Source: Flavobacteriales bacterium (GTDB lineage: Bacteria; Bacteroidota; Bacteroidia; CAIKAF01). Taken from it: a stretch of DNA of 64,000 bases. This document shows positions 32,932 through 43,130 of this stretch, one piece after another (positions within the stretch are counted from its first letter, which is position 1; each line of letters starts with the position of its first letter). The position numbers and the translations under genes were made by a program. The stretch is taken from contig JAOABX010000012.1 of assembly GCA_026418175.1 (NCBI GenBank), forward strand, positions 24,888-88,887, read 5' to 3'. The notes below the pieces were generated by a model, which did not search any database, was not told the origin of the DNA, and saw nothing but the letters and a program-made list of their open reading frames with translations.

Positions 32932-33755
32932 TATTTACCAAACTTATAACTTAACGAAGCCTGAGGCGAAAATCCCAATATTGGTTGCCAGGCAGCAGCA
33001 GCATCTAACTTAAATCCTTTAATCATCAACCCAAATCCAAATGTGGGCGAAACTGGATTGGAGCTAAAGCCTATGCGAAAAAATAATTGTTCAATAGCAT
33101 GATATTCTACCCCTAAACGAATAATGGGATGAAAATCCAAGTCTGCCTGTAATTCAGATGTGGCCAATACTTTTTCATGAAACGCATACGAAGTTCCCAA
33201 TCGAAAAATGGTAGGAATTTTTTCTCGATTATAATCAGCCAGCGGGGTTCGGGTGGGATTAAACACATGTGCTGCGATGACCCATCGAGACAGCGGCTTC
33301 ACCTGAAATGAAATTTCGCCAGATGCTGTAACCAAATCACCATATCCCTCACCAATGTGAATCCAATGTATATTAAATTGAATGCCAGCAGAAAAAATAG
33401 GGCCAAAGTTTCGGGCATAGGCTAATCCAAATTTATTTTCATTGTATTGTGAATATCCAAACCGGTTGAAATTTAAGTCAAAACACCCAATTTTTTTTAT
33501 TGGTATAACTAATGCTAACCCTTGGCTGCTTAATTCAGGAAGCAAAAAACGATTTTCATAATAGACTGCGGCTTCCATTTGATTGAGCCATGCCAGTCCA
33601 GCTTGATTATTAAAAGAAGACCAAACATCACTTAATGAAACGGATGCATTTCCTAAAGCTGCTGACCGGGCACCCACCGGCGAATTTTGTGCAATAGATA
33701 CACCTGATAAAATGAAAGTACAATAAACAATATGAATAAACTTGGGTTGGCTCAT
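32931..33755 (-). CDS. PorQ/PorV-like outer-membrane protein
   Basis: GARSAALGNASVSLSDVWSSFNNQAGLAWL pattern. Confidence 0.7.
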   Translation of the reverse strand: MSQPKFIHIVYCTFILSGVSIAQNSPVGARSAALGNASVSLSDVWSSFNNQAGLAWLNQMEAAVYYENRFLLPELSSQGLALVIPIKKIGCFDLNFNRFGYSQYNENKFGLAYARNFGPIFSAGIQFNIHWIHIGEGYGDLVTASGEISFQVKPLSRWVIAAHVFNPTRTPLADYNREKIPTIFRLGTSYAFHEKVLATSELQADLDFHPIIRLGVEYHAIEQLFFRIGFSSNPVSPTFGFGLMIKGFKLDAAAAWQPILGFSPQASLSYKFGK

Positions 33756-33781
33756 ATTAATTATTTGAAATACCCGGTGAA

Positions 33782-34294
33782 CTACTTCACCTGATAATGG
33801 TATTCCAAATTATCAAAATCTTTCACAGTTTCCAAAACTTTTTGTGTCAATTCTTTCTTAAACGACTGAATGCGTTGATAAGTATCTGGATGATGAAGAG
33901 CAATGATTTTAGCTGCCAGGATGCCTGCATTTTTAGCAGCATTTAATGCTACCGTAGCAACTGGAATACCGTTTGGCATTTGTAGGATAGAGAGGATTGA
34001 ATCCCATCCATCAATTGAATTGCTGGATTTAATGGGCACACCAATTACCGGAAGGGGTGTTATGGAAGCAACCATGCCAGGCAAATGGGCAGCGCCACCG
34101 GCACCCGCAATAATTACCTGAATGCCCCGATCCGCTGCCTGTTCAGCATATTGCATCATTCGGTGTGGAGTACGATGAGCTGAAACAACTGTAATTTCAA
34201 ATGGAATCTGCATTTCTTCCAAAAAATCAGCGGCATCCTTCATTACCGAAAGATCGCTTTTACTGCCCATGATGATTCCAACCAGTGGTTTCAT
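33782..34294 (-). CDS. purE: N5-carboxyaminoimidazole ribonucleotide mutase
   Basis: GIIMGSKSDLSVMKDAADFL, SAHRTPHRM, IIAGAGGAAHLPGM. Confidence 0.95.
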   Translation of the reverse strand: MKPLVGIIMGSKSDLSVMKDAADFLEEMQIPFEITVVSAHRTPHRMMQYAEQAADRGIQVIIAGAGGAAHLPGMVASITPLPVIGVPIKSSNSIDGWDSILSILQMPNGIPVATVALNAAKNAGILAAKIIALHHPDTYQRIQSFKKELTQKVLETVKDFDNLEYHYQVK

Positions 34295-34311
34295 TGTATG
34301 TGTATTTAAAC

Positions 34312-34332
34312 AAAAAACCCCCGGAACGGGGG
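34312..34332 (-). terminator. Rho-independent terminator
   Basis: CCCCC...GGGGG stem with T run on minus strand, between 34337-35134 CDS and purE. Confidence 0.65.
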
Positions 34333-34336
34333 AGAA

Positions 34337-35134
34337 TTATTTTACCATTTTCTTGATTTTTTCTTCTTCTTCCGAAGCCAAAACTGCATCTACAATAACT
34401 CGTCCACAATGCTCACAAACAAGAATCTTTTTCCGCTGTGCAATATCAATTTGGCGTTGTGGAGGGATCTTGTTAAAGCAGCCACCGCATGAATCACGCT
34501 CGATAGATACTACTGCTAGTCCATTGAATGAATTAGAACGAATACGCTTATACGCTGTGAGGTAACGCTCTTCAATGTACTTTTCAAATTCTTTTGATTT
34601 CTCTATTAATACTTGCTCTTCTTTTTCAGTTTCAGCAATAATATCGTCAAGTTCACCTTTTTTATGTTTTAAATCTTCTTTACGATCGGACAACTTCTTC
34701 TCAAGTTCTTCAATATTTTTTTTAATCATTTCAATCTTCGCCTTATACTCCTTAATGCGTTTTTCAGCCAGCTGAATTTCTAAATTTTGGTATTCAATTT
34801 CTTTTGAAAGAGAATCAAATTCTCGATTATTTCGTACGTTGGCTTGCTGCTGCTCATACTTCTTAATCAGGGCCTGACTTTCTTTGATCGCATTTTTTCG
34901 ATTAGAAATTTCAGCTTCAACCGATGCCTGTTCGTCTTTCATTTTATTTATTCGGGTTTCCAGACCGGCTATTTCATCTTCCAAGTCTTGAACTTCCAAG
35001 GGTAATTCTCCGCGTACAGTGCGAATTCTGTCAATTTTTGAATCAATCAACTGCAAGTCGTAAAGTGCTCTCAGTTTATCTTCAACTGACATTTCCTTTG
35101 GATCCACAACTGTTGCTGATGCTTTTTTAGTCAT
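34337..35134 (-). CDS. C4-type zinc-ribbon coiled-coil protein
   Basis: Long coiled coil then RDSCGGCFNKIPPQRQ...ILVCEHCGRVI. Confidence 0.88.
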   Translation of the reverse strand: MTKKASATVVDPKEMSVEDKLRALYDLQLIDSKIDRIRTVRGELPLEVQDLEDEIAGLETRINKMKDEQASVEAEISNRKNAIKESQALIKKYEQQQANVRNNREFDSLSKEIEYQNLEIQLAEKRIKEYKAKIEMIKKNIEELEKKLSDRKEDLKHKKGELDDIIAETEKEEQVLIEKSKEFEKYIEERYLTAYKRIRSNSFNGLAVVSIERDSCGGCFNKIPPQRQIDIAQRKKILVCEHCGRVIVDAVLASEEEEKIKKMVK

Positions 35135-35136
35135 AA

Positions 35137-36228
35137 TTACAGGTAATTAACCGGATTTGTATTGGTATTTGAAATTAGGACGGCAAATGTAGGAAATTTT
35201 TTCTGAATTTCATGCGCCAGCAAATCTTTTGTAAATTGTTCAGTTTCAAAATGTCCTGCGTCTACCAGGAGAATTTTACCATCGGCTTCAAAAAAGTCAT
35301 GGTATTTAATATCTGCCGTTATAAAAACATCGGCACCGGCTTTTATTGCATCTTTCAAAAGAAAAAATCCGGCTCCACCACATACAGCTACTCGTTGAAC
35401 CTTATGTTTTATCGGAGCAGTGTATCGTAACATAGGAATACTCAATGAATTTTTCACATTTTGTAATAAATCCATTACCTCCTTGGGTTCGGGCAAATTT
35501 CCTATCATACCAGAACCTACCATTTGATAGCTATTTTGCAATTCAATAACCTCATATGCTATTTCCTCATAGGGGTGAGAATTCCGCAACGCTTGTAGAA
35601 TTTCTGTTTGAAGATATGCCGGGAAAACAACTTCTAGTTTTCTTTCAGGCTCTGTATGCCGTTTTCCAATTTGACCAACAAACGGATTGGCCTGGTCGTT
35701 TGCTTTGAATGTACCTAGTCCTTCCGTAGTAAAACTACATTCTGAGTAATTACCAATATTCCCTGCTCCGGCAGCAAATAATGCATTACTTACATGCTCA
35801 TGGTGCGAAGCAGGTACATATGTGTATAATTTACATAATAATTTCGTTTTGGGCTGAAGAATCTGTGGATTTTGAATATTTAATCTTCTGCATAATTCAG
35901 CATTCACACCATAATGTACATTATCCAGGTTGGTATGAAGTGCAATAATGCTAATGTTATTTCGTATGGCTTTAAGCAAGGCACGCTCAATATAATTAGC
36001 ACCAATGATGCGTTTAATGCCTTTAAAGAGTATGGGGTGATGAGCAATAACGGCATTACATTTCTTTTGGATAGCTTCTTCAATGACTTCTTCTGTACAA
36101 TCTAGTGAAACCAAAATACCGGTTAGAAATTCCTCTCCTTTCACTAACAAACCAACATTGTCATATTCTTCATGGTATTCTACTGGAGCAAATTCTTGCA
36201 CCCATTTAAGCAAATCCTGTAATTTCAT
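35137..36228 (-). CDS. Nif3-like dinuclear metal centre hexameric protein
   Basis: EYHEEYDNVGLLVKG, VIAHHPILFKGIKRI, HTNLDNVHYGVN, DAGHFETEQF; internal YqfO-like insertion. Confidence 0.92.
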   Translation of the reverse strand: MKLQDLLKWVQEFAPVEYHEEYDNVGLLVKGEEFLTGILVSLDCTEEVIEEAIQKKCNAVIAHHPILFKGIKRIIGANYIERALLKAIRNNISIIALHTNLDNVHYGVNAELCRRLNIQNPQILQPKTKLLCKLYTYVPASHHEHVSNALFAAGAGNIGNYSECSFTTEGLGTFKANDQANPFVGQIGKRHTEPERKLEVVFPAYLQTEILQALRNSHPYEEIAYEVIELQNSYQMVGSGMIGNLPEPKEVMDLLQNVKNSLSIPMLRYTAPIKHKVQRVAVCGGAGFFLLKDAIKAGADVFITADIKYHDFFEADGKILLVDAGHFETEQFTKDLLAHEIQKKFPTFAVLISNTNTNPVNYL

Positions 36229-36252
36229 TGCATTTTTTTATGATAATAAAAG

Positions 36253-36260
36253 CAAATGTA
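36253..36260 (-). promoter_or_regulatory. Bacteroidota -7 element (TACATTTG on minus)
   Basis: CAAATGTA upstream of 36228 start. Confidence 0.45.
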
Positions 36261-36369
36261 ATATTCAAGACCAGCATTATTAATAAATGAAATTGTTAAA
36301 AAATATTTGCATTTTAAAAGTAAAAATATAATTTTGAAGACAATCGACCCTTGGCTATGAAAAACCCCT

Positions 36370-37446
36370 TTGAAAGCTATTAAAATAATATTACTCCCTC
36401 TATCATTTGTATATGAAATTATTATACAAATCAGAAATTATTTATTCAATGCTGGTATTTTTAAGTCACATTCATTTTCCCGTCCAGTTTTGTTAATTGG
36501 CAACCTAACATGCGGAGGAACTGGCAAAACCCCACATGTAGAAACCTTGATTCGTATTTTACAGAGTGAAAAAATTCCTTGCGCTGCTATTAGTAGAGGA
36601 TACGGTAGAAAATCACATGGATTTCAGTGGGTTGAAGTAACAGATGATTATTTAAAAACAGGTGATGAACCATTGCAGGTAAAACAAAAATTTCCACAAA
36701 TTCCGGTAGCTGTAGACGGGAATAGAATTCGAGGCATTACCCGTATTTTACAAGAACATCCGGATGTTAAAGCAATTGTAATGGATGATGGGTTTCAACA
36801 TCGAAAAGTAAAACCATCACTATCCATCTTATTAATGGATTATGAAGAATTAGATAAAAAGAATTTTCTATTGCCCGCCGGAACACTTCGAGAGCCCCTC
36901 TCATCAGCTTCAAGAGCTGATATAATAATTGTAACAAAAACGCCGGCATTTTTTACTCCACTAGAAAAGCGTTTGTTAAAAGACCGCATGAAATGTTACG
37001 CTTCACAACAGGTATTTTTTACAACCATGCAAAATGGAGAATTACTTTCGGTGGTTGAATTGGGAAAACCTGCCTTGTTTAATAAAGAATATTATAAAGA
37101 ACGAAAATATCAAGTACTTTTGGTTACCGGTATTGCCAATCCTGCTCCACTAGAACAATATATCAAAGAAAATTTTATATTGGCCAAACACTTGCGTTTT
37201 GCTGATCATCATTGCTACACTAAAAATGATATCGAAAAAATTAAAGAATCTTTTCATCAAATAACCGATGAAAAAAAACTTATTATTACCACTGAAAAAG
37301 ATGCCATGCGCCTCAACAGTGCCAGTTTGCGAACTCTTTACAATGATTTACCTTTGTTCTACCTGGGGGTAGATGTAAAATTTCATCAGCAGGATTATGA
37401 ATCTTTTAAAAAAATCATTGTAGATCATGTGGCCAAGTTTCGATGA
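36370..37446 (+). CDS. lpxK: Tetraacyldisaccharide 4'-kinase
   Basis: VLLIGNLTCGGTGKTPHVETLI, SRGYGRKSHGF, GDEPLQVKQKFP, MDDGFQHRKVKPSLSILLMDY; TTG start. Confidence 0.93.
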   Translation: MKAIKIILLPLSFVYEIIIQIRNYLFNAGIFKSHSFSRPVLLIGNLTCGGTGKTPHVETLIRILQSEKIPCAAISRGYGRKSHGFQWVEVTDDYLKTGDEPLQVKQKFPQIPVAVDGNRIRGITRILQEHPDVKAIVMDDGFQHRKVKPSLSILLMDYEELDKKNFLLPAGTLREPLSSASRADIIIVTKTPAFFTPLEKRLLKDRMKCYASQQVFFTTMQNGELLSVVELGKPALFNKEYYKERKYQVLLVTGIANPAPLEQYIKENFILAKHLRFADHHCYTKNDIEKIKESFHQITDEKKLIITTEKDAMRLNSASLRTLYNDLPLFYLGVDVKFHQQDYESFKKIIVDHVAKFR

Positions 37447-38245
37447 AGCAGTAGCATATATTCAATCAAAAACCAAAATTCATCCGGTAACTGGGATTAT
37501 TCTTGGTTCTGGCTTAGGGGGGCTGGTACATGAACTGCATGTTGATGTTTCGATACCTTATGCAGAGATTCCAAATTTTCCGATTTCAACAGTAGAAGGT
37601 CATAAAGGAAGGCTAATTTTGGGATATTTAAACGACATCCCTGTAGTAGTTATGCAAGGGCGTTTTCATTACTATGAAGGATATACGATGCAACAAGTTT
37701 GCTTTCCGGTTCGGGTAATGAAATTGCTAGGAGCGGAAAAGCTTCTAGTATCTAACGCCGCCGGTGGCATGAACCCTAATTTTCAAGTAGGCGATTTAAT
37801 GCTTATTCGTGACCATATCAACCTATTTCCTGAAAATCCGCTACGGGGAACTAATGATTCAACCTGGGGGCCGCGATTTCCTGATATGAGTCATGCCTAT
37901 AACAAACAATTCATTGAGCATGCCGAAAATATCGCTCATTCACTTTCCATTGCTATCCATAAAGGAGTATATGCCGGAGTTCCCGGCCCATGCTTTGAAA
38001 CTCCGGCCGAATACAAATACTTACGAATTATTGGTGCAGATGCTGTAGGAATGAGCACCGTACCTGAAATTATTACTGCCGTTCATGCCGGAATGCAATG
38101 TTTTGGTATTTCAGTAATTACTGACTTGGGGCTTGAAGGTGAGGTACACCGTGTTACTCACGAAGAAGTAATGAAAGCAGCACATCAGGCTGAAAAAAAA
38201 ATGACTGCATTATTCAAAGAATTGATCAAAAAAATAAATAATTAG
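37427..38245 (+). CDS. Purine-nucleoside phosphorylase
   Basis: GIILGSGLGGLV, GRFHYYEGYTMQQVCFPVRVMKLLGAEKLLVSNAAGGMNPNF, GPCFETPAEYKYLRIIGADAVGMSTVPE. Confidence 0.95.
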   Translation: MWPSFDEAVAYIQSKTKIHPVTGIILGSGLGGLVHELHVDVSIPYAEIPNFPISTVEGHKGRLILGYLNDIPVVVMQGRFHYYEGYTMQQVCFPVRVMKLLGAEKLLVSNAAGGMNPNFQVGDLMLIRDHINLFPENPLRGTNDSTWGPRFPDMSHAYNKQFIEHAENIAHSLSIAIHKGVYAGVPGPCFETPAEYKYLRIIGADAVGMSTVPEIITAVHAGMQCFGISVITDLGLEGEVHRVTHEEVMKAAHQAEKKMTALFKELIKKINN

Positions 38246-38309
38246 ATTTTTAGTATGAGTAATTAAACCGTGAGGATGCAGTGTAAAACTTACATTTTTT
38301 TAATACATC

Positions 38310-39230
38310 TCATCGTTTTTTTCGTGTTTCGGCGTGGCGAATACTCACATTTAGCTCAAAACCAATAATCAACGAAAGAGAATTAAGAAACATCCATACT
38401 AAAATAATTGGAAATGTTCCTAAAATTCCAAATAGTTTGTTGTAATTATTAAAATTATTGATGTACACAGATATTAAATAAGTAAATAAAATACAAAACA
38501 AAGTAGAAACCAGGGCACCAGCTGAAAAATACCGCCAACGCATGCTGGGTGCCGGGGCAAAATAAAATATCGTTGCAACATAAAAAAATACTACCGTAAA
38601 AACAATCAACCATTTTACCATGGAAAGCAATGAAAAAACAAATTTGGAAATATGATGTGCCTTTAACATTCCAACTAATAATTTATTGCTAAACACTAAG
38701 AATGCTATACTGAACATTAATGTAAAAATGGCAAATAAAGTAAGCCAAAGTGCTACCCAACGATGTCTTAACGGGCTACGAGTTTCTGTGATAAATGCTG
38801 AATCATTAAATGCCTTCATTAAGCCACTCATCCCATTGGTTGAAAAAAAAGCTGCGATTATAAAGCCTAAAGATAGGAGACCAGTCTTACGATCATGAAT
38901 AATATCAATAATGGTTTTTTCTAATAAGTGATAAATTTCTGCAGGGATAAACCCTTCAATGGCAATAATTAGCCGATGATGAAAGTTAGGAATAGGAATA
39001 TAGGGTATCAGGGTTAAAATAAAAATTAATCCGGGGAACAAGGCCATAAAAAACTTAAACGATACCGCTGCTGCCCGATTAGTAAGGGATGATTTCTGAA
39101 TTCCCATGGCATAAAACCGAAATACTTCTCCTAAGGGCATACCCGCAAATCCCGGCAAGTGAATACGATTTAGCAGCTTTATTAGCTGTTCAATTGGCAA
39201 AAGCTTTTTTATGCGTTCACCTAAGGTCAT
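38310..39230 (-). CDS. YihY/virulence factor BrkB family membrane protein
   Basis: Multi-TM, LTNRAAAVSFKFFMALFPGLIFIL, FATIFYFAPAPSMRWRYFSAGA-type segment. Confidence 0.88.
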   Translation of the reverse strand: MTLGERIKKLLPIEQLIKLLNRIHLPGFAGMPLGEVFRFYAMGIQKSSLTNRAAAVSFKFFMALFPGLIFILTLIPYIPIPNFHHRLIIAIEGFIPAEIYHLLEKTIIDIIHDRKTGLLSLGFIIAAFFSTNGMSGLMKAFNDSAFITETRSPLRHRWVALWLTLFAIFTLMFSIAFLVFSNKLLVGMLKAHHISKFVFSLLSMVKWLIVFTVVFFYVATIFYFAPAPSMRWRYFSAGALVSTLFCILFTYLISVYINNFNNYNKLFGILGTFPIILVWMFLNSLSLIIGFELNVSIRHAETRKKR

Positions 39231-40072
39231 TTATACATTACAGCTTTAAGGCTCAAATCTAAACTCTGCACTTGGTGTGTAAGTGCACCCACTGATATAA
39301 AATCTACACCTGTTTCAGCATATTGCACAATATTATGCTCATCTATACCTCCGGATGCTTCGGTTTCAAATCGGCCTGCAATTTGACCTACCGCTTGTTT
39401 CAATATCTCGGGCGAAAAATTATCTAACATTATGCGATGAACTCCTCCACATGCTAAAACTTGATTTAGTTCCTCTATATTCCGAACCTCAATTTCAATT
39501 TTCAAATCTCGACCCGTTTTTGTTAGGTATTGCTGTACGCGATGTATTGCTTGAGCAATTCCTCCGGCAAAATCCACATGATTATCTTTAATCATAATCA
39601 TATCATATAATCCCATACGGTGATTATACCCCCCTCCTATTCGTACTGCTTCTTTTTCAAAATACCTAAACAAGGGCGTAGTTTTTCGGGTATCCAATAA
39701 TCGAGCTTGCGTATGGCTTATCTTTTTTACCAACCGCGAAGTATGGGTTGCAATACCACTCATGCGTTGAATAATATTTAGCACCAGCCGTTCAGCACCC
39801 AACAAAGCATGCACTCGGGCTTTGACATAAAATGCTATATCACCTGGCTGAACAGATGAACCATCAGCCAGCAAAACTTCTATTACAGCATTTGGGTCAA
39901 AACGTTTAAATATTTCCCTTGCAATTTCTACACCGGCAATTATTCCGGCTTGTTTTACTAAAAGCCTGGCTTCACCTGTTGCCTCCGCAGGAATGGTTGC
40001 CAACGATGTATGATCTCCATCGCCAATATCTTCTTCGATGGCTCGCTGAATAAACGTATCAATGGAAAACAT
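39227..40072 (-). CDS. nadC: Nicotinate-nucleotide pyrophosphorylase (carboxylating)
   Basis: EEDIGDGDHTSLATIP, LDTRKTTPLFRYFEKEAVRIGGGYNHRMGLYDMIMIKDNH, ASGGIDEHNIVQYAETGVDFISVGALTH. Confidence 0.95.
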   Translation of the reverse strand: MFSIDTFIQRAIEEDIGDGDHTSLATIPAEATGEARLLVKQAGIIAGVEIAREIFKRFDPNAVIEVLLADGSSVQPGDIAFYVKARVHALLGAERLVLNIIQRMSGIATHTSRLVKKISHTQARLLDTRKTTPLFRYFEKEAVRIGGGYNHRMGLYDMIMIKDNHVDFAGGIAQAIHRVQQYLTKTGRDLKIEIEVRNIEELNQVLACGGVHRIMLDNFSPEILKQAVGQIAGRFETEASGGIDEHNIVQYAETGVDFISVGALTHQVQSLDLSLKAVMYK

Positions 40073-40086
40073 GGTCCGTTTTGAAG

Positions 40087-40094
40087 CAAAGGTA
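40087..40094 (-). promoter_or_regulatory. Bacteroidota -7 element (TACCTTTG on minus)
   Basis: CAAAGGTA just upstream of nadC start. Confidence 0.45.
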
Positions 40095-40117
40095 GGTATA
40101 AAAGTGTGAAATCAACG

Positions 40118-40504
40118 CTACTCAGATACTTCGAAACGAAGGGTTTGAATTAGTTCTTTGCCTCCAATGTTCTTAAATAATAGATATACCCGAAAAGAAC
40201 CGTTTTGCGTTTCAAGCCGACCGATAACATATTTAGAGCCGTCACTGCTCGATCCGTTATGATTAGTTTTGTAGCTAACCGGTTTATGTGATGAGAAAAA
40301 ATTCTGAATCATTTGTTCTGCTTGCGATTTGCTGTATGTGCCTTCTGTTTTCTGGATGGTAAGGTCTAAATTGTTATGAAAGTATGCTGCTAATGTTTTT
40401 GCATTACCAGCTTTTAATGCATTACTTACCTCTGCCATTCCATCTTGAGCTTGCAAATAAGAAATTGAAATGAGAAAAAATGCGGCAACCAAAAACTTTT
40501 TCAT
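40118..40504 (-). CDS. DUF4783-like secreted protein
   Basis: Signal peptide; NALKAGNAKTLAAYFHNNLDLTI...GTYSKSQAEQMIQNFFSSHKPVSYKTNHNGSS. Confidence 0.75.
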   Translation of the reverse strand: MKKFLVAAFFLISISYLQAQDGMAEVSNALKAGNAKTLAAYFHNNLDLTIQKTEGTYSKSQAEQMIQNFFSSHKPVSYKTNHNGSSSDGSKYVIGRLETQNGSFRVYLLFKNIGGKELIQTLRFEVSE

Positions 40505-40567
40505 GTTTTTTTAAAAATTAATCAAACTTTTCCTGCAAATTGCACGCCAAATTCTTAATGTAAATAT

Positions 40568-41041
40568 ATGCAAATTCGTATAATCTGTATCGGCACCCTC
40601 AAAGAGACCCGACTGTGGCCATTGCTGGAAGAGTATATAAAGAGGGTAAAAAGATATAATCCTACTGAGTTATTAGAGGTTGCCGAAAAAAAGGATTGGA
40701 AAAAACTAGACCAGGATGCCAGAAAAAAAGTTGAAGCAGAAGCATTTTTATCGGTAATACGACCTGGAGACCTTACAGTGAGGCTTGATGAACGGGGAAA
40801 AACCTTCAGTTCTGAGGAACTGGCAGCACAACTTCAAAAATGGATGAACAGTTCTCCTAAGTCATTAAATTTTTTAGTAGGGGGGGCATTCGGATTTTCA
40901 GACGAACTGAAAAAAGCTATCCCTGAGGCTGTTTCATTGAGCAAACTTACCTTTACTCACGACATGGTACGTTTGTTTTTGTTAGAACAACTTTATAGAG
41001 CATTCACCATCCTGCATGGTGAACCATATCATCATGAATAA
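40568..41041 (+). CDS. rlmH: 23S rRNA (pseudouridine1915-N3)-methyltransferase
   Basis: RLDERGKTFSSEELA, FLVGGAFGFSDELK, LTFTHDMVRLFLLEQLYRAFTILHGEPYHHE. Confidence 0.95.
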   Translation: MQIRIICIGTLKETRLWPLLEEYIKRVKRYNPTELLEVAEKKDWKKLDQDARKKVEAEAFLSVIRPGDLTVRLDERGKTFSSEELAAQLQKWMNSSPKSLNFLVGGAFGFSDELKKAIPEAVSLSKLTFTHDMVRLFLLEQLYRAFTILHGEPYHHE

Positions 41042-41068
41042 TCTTTTATCGGTTAGTAATTGGGGGAT

Positions 41069-41515
41069 TTATTGTACAACTTCACGTTTTACCATAGTGC
41101 CATCTGGATTGAAATAAATGGTGATGGTTCCACCTCCTTCCATAAAAAAACGTGCAGCTTCAAACATACCGCCTGGCGTTTCAATCTCCAATGCCTTATC
41201 AAGTGAATAACGACTGCCTTCTCCTAAAAAACGCTTATTAATTTCAGTACGTATTGCTTCTTTCAATGATTCAAAACTTACAACCTTTTCTGTTTTGGCC
41301 CAAGTCCCATCTTCTGCATAATAGGCTGCCAAGTTTACCCCTTTATCAATAAATTCAGCAACATATAAATTCCCTCTTTTCCCAAAAGTGGCTTTAGCAA
41401 CATATTTCGAAGAATATGCATTTTTTACTGCATTAGGAATTTCAACGTGTTGGGCATATACTAAAGCCCCTCCCAAAAAAGCAATCAGTAAGGCGAAGAA
41501 ACGGTTCATAAACAT
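41069..41515 (-). CDS. Hypothetical secreted protein
   Basis: Signal peptide; 148 aa; possible PepSY-like/DUF2874-like repeat. Confidence 0.6.
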   Translation of the reverse strand: MFMNRFFALLIAFLGGALVYAQHVEIPNAVKNAYSSKYVAKATFGKRGNLYVAEFIDKGVNLAAYYAEDGTWAKTEKVVSFESLKEAIRTEINKRFLGEGSRYSLDKALEIETPGGMFEAARFFMEGGGTITIYFNPDGTMVKREVVQ

Positions 41516-41639
41516 GATTTTTTAAATAATGGGCAAATTACAAAAATAATTCCAATTTTAATAAAAGAATTAAAAACTAAGCTAGGGCTAAGAATAAAGA
41601 GTAATAATGAAAGAATTTTAGATTAATTAATAAAAAAAA

Positions 41640-42704
41640 TCAGAGTTCTTTTAAAAATTTCATCACATCTACTCCGTCTGGATAATCGGTAAGGGATGGT
41701 TGTTGAGTATTACCCGGCTGTATGGTTTGAAGCGGAGGCATCGGATGTGCAGAAACTATACACTGTATATTTTCTGCATCACGCAAAATAGTGGACAGCA
41801 CCTGCTGCAAAGTTGAGTAAAACGAAAGATTTATAACAGATACCGGGGCGTGCAACGATTCATCTTCCTTTAGCAATACAAAGCCCCCATCGAAAAATGA
41901 TTGATTATTAATAAGCAGAATGGCTTTTTGATAATCGTAATTATTATGGTATTTATGATGTAAAATAATATTTGCATACGGTTGAAACTGTTCAATAAGA
42001 CGAAAAACTGGAAACCCATGAGGCAAATAAATCTTTGATACATTGCGACAACCAAGTCCGAAATAACTAAACACATCAGCCCCAAGAGCTTGAAGTTGTT
42101 CATCGGTTTCATCCCCTGCTAAAATGGCAACGGAAGTGCGGTTACGACGAATAATATGCGGATACCTTGAAAAATAATAGTCGAAATAACGGCTGGTATT
42201 ATTACTGCCCGTTGCGATGAAAGCATCGGCTTTTTCTATTCTTCCCTCCGTAAATGTAATATAAGACTGCCAATTAGGGTTTACATCTATTAGCTCATTT
42301 GCTATGTATGGTAATAAATGTGGGTCTGAAGAAGAAAGTTTTCCCAAAAAACGATTCCCGCTAACAAGCACCGCCAAAAAGTCATGAAAATTAACCATCG
42401 GGATATTCCCCGCCATGACCACTCCAATGATTTTGGGCTGCAAGTTTTGCTCGGGCAATTGGTAAGTTGAAGCCCAATACTGCAAACCTTCGCGAGTAAG
42501 CCAAGGCAGCAGTGATTGAAATGCGTGTATTATATTATCCGGGGTAAACCATCCATTGGCTGCACTAGCCCGTTGAATCACATCAGAAAAAGGAGATAGA
42601 TTATTTTGTGTCTTAGAATCCTCTTGAACAAATTCATTTACATGCTTTTGCAATTTATCGCCAAGCATAGACAATGATTCAATACGTTGTTGCAACGTAA
42701 GCAT
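41640..42704 (-). CDS. Acyl-CoA reductase (LuxC-like)
   Basis: GVVMAGNIPMVNFHDFLAVLVSGN, ATGSNNTSRYFDYYFSRYPHIIRRNRTSVAIL, GLGCRNVSKIYLP. Confidence 0.82.
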   Translation of the reverse strand: MLTLQQRIESLSMLGDKLQKHVNEFVQEDSKTQNNLSPFSDVIQRASAANGWFTPDNIIHAFQSLLPWLTREGLQYWASTYQLPEQNLQPKIIGVVMAGNIPMVNFHDFLAVLVSGNRFLGKLSSSDPHLLPYIANELIDVNPNWQSYITFTEGRIEKADAFIATGSNNTSRYFDYYFSRYPHIIRRNRTSVAILAGDETDEQLQALGADVFSYFGLGCRNVSKIYLPHGFPVFRLIEQFQPYANIILHHKYHNNYDYQKAILLINNQSFFDGGFVLLKEDESLHAPVSVINLSFYSTLQQVLSTILRDAENIQCIVSAHPMPPLQTIQPGNTQQPSLTDYPDGVDVMKFLKEL

Positions 42705-42752
42705 TCGTTGTTTTAATTACTTTTGTGCAAATATCAGTATAAAATATTAGCC

Positions 42753-43100
42753 ATGGCTATTAAAATTACAGAAGAATGCATTAACTGCGGGGCCTGTGAG
42801 CCAGAATGCCCTAACAATGCTATATACGAAGGAGGGATTGAATGGAGAATGTCTGATGGGACTTCTGTATCAGGCAAGTACACTTTGTGGGACGGTAAAG
42901 TTATTGATGCTGATGAAAAACAAAAACCCCTTTCAATGGATGTTTATTATATAGTTACCGATAAGTGTACCGAATGTGTGGGATTTCATGATGAACCTCA
43001 GTGCGCTGCCGTTTGCCCAGTAGATTGCTGTGTGGATGATGAAAACCATCGCGAAACCAAAGAGGAATTGCTCAAAAAGAAAGACCGATTACACCTCTGA
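42753..43100 (+). CDS. 4Fe-4S dicluster ferredoxin
   Basis: MAIKITEECINCGACEPECPNNAIYEGG ... CTECVGFHDEPQCAAVCPVDCCVDD. Confidence 0.93.
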   Translation: MAIKITEECINCGACEPECPNNAIYEGGIEWRMSDGTSVSGKYTLWDGKVIDADEKQKPLSMDVYYIVTDKCTECVGFHDEPQCAAVCPVDCCVDDENHRETKEELLKKKDRLHL

Positions 43101-43130
43101 ACATTTTTTACTGGCAACGTTTTTGATACA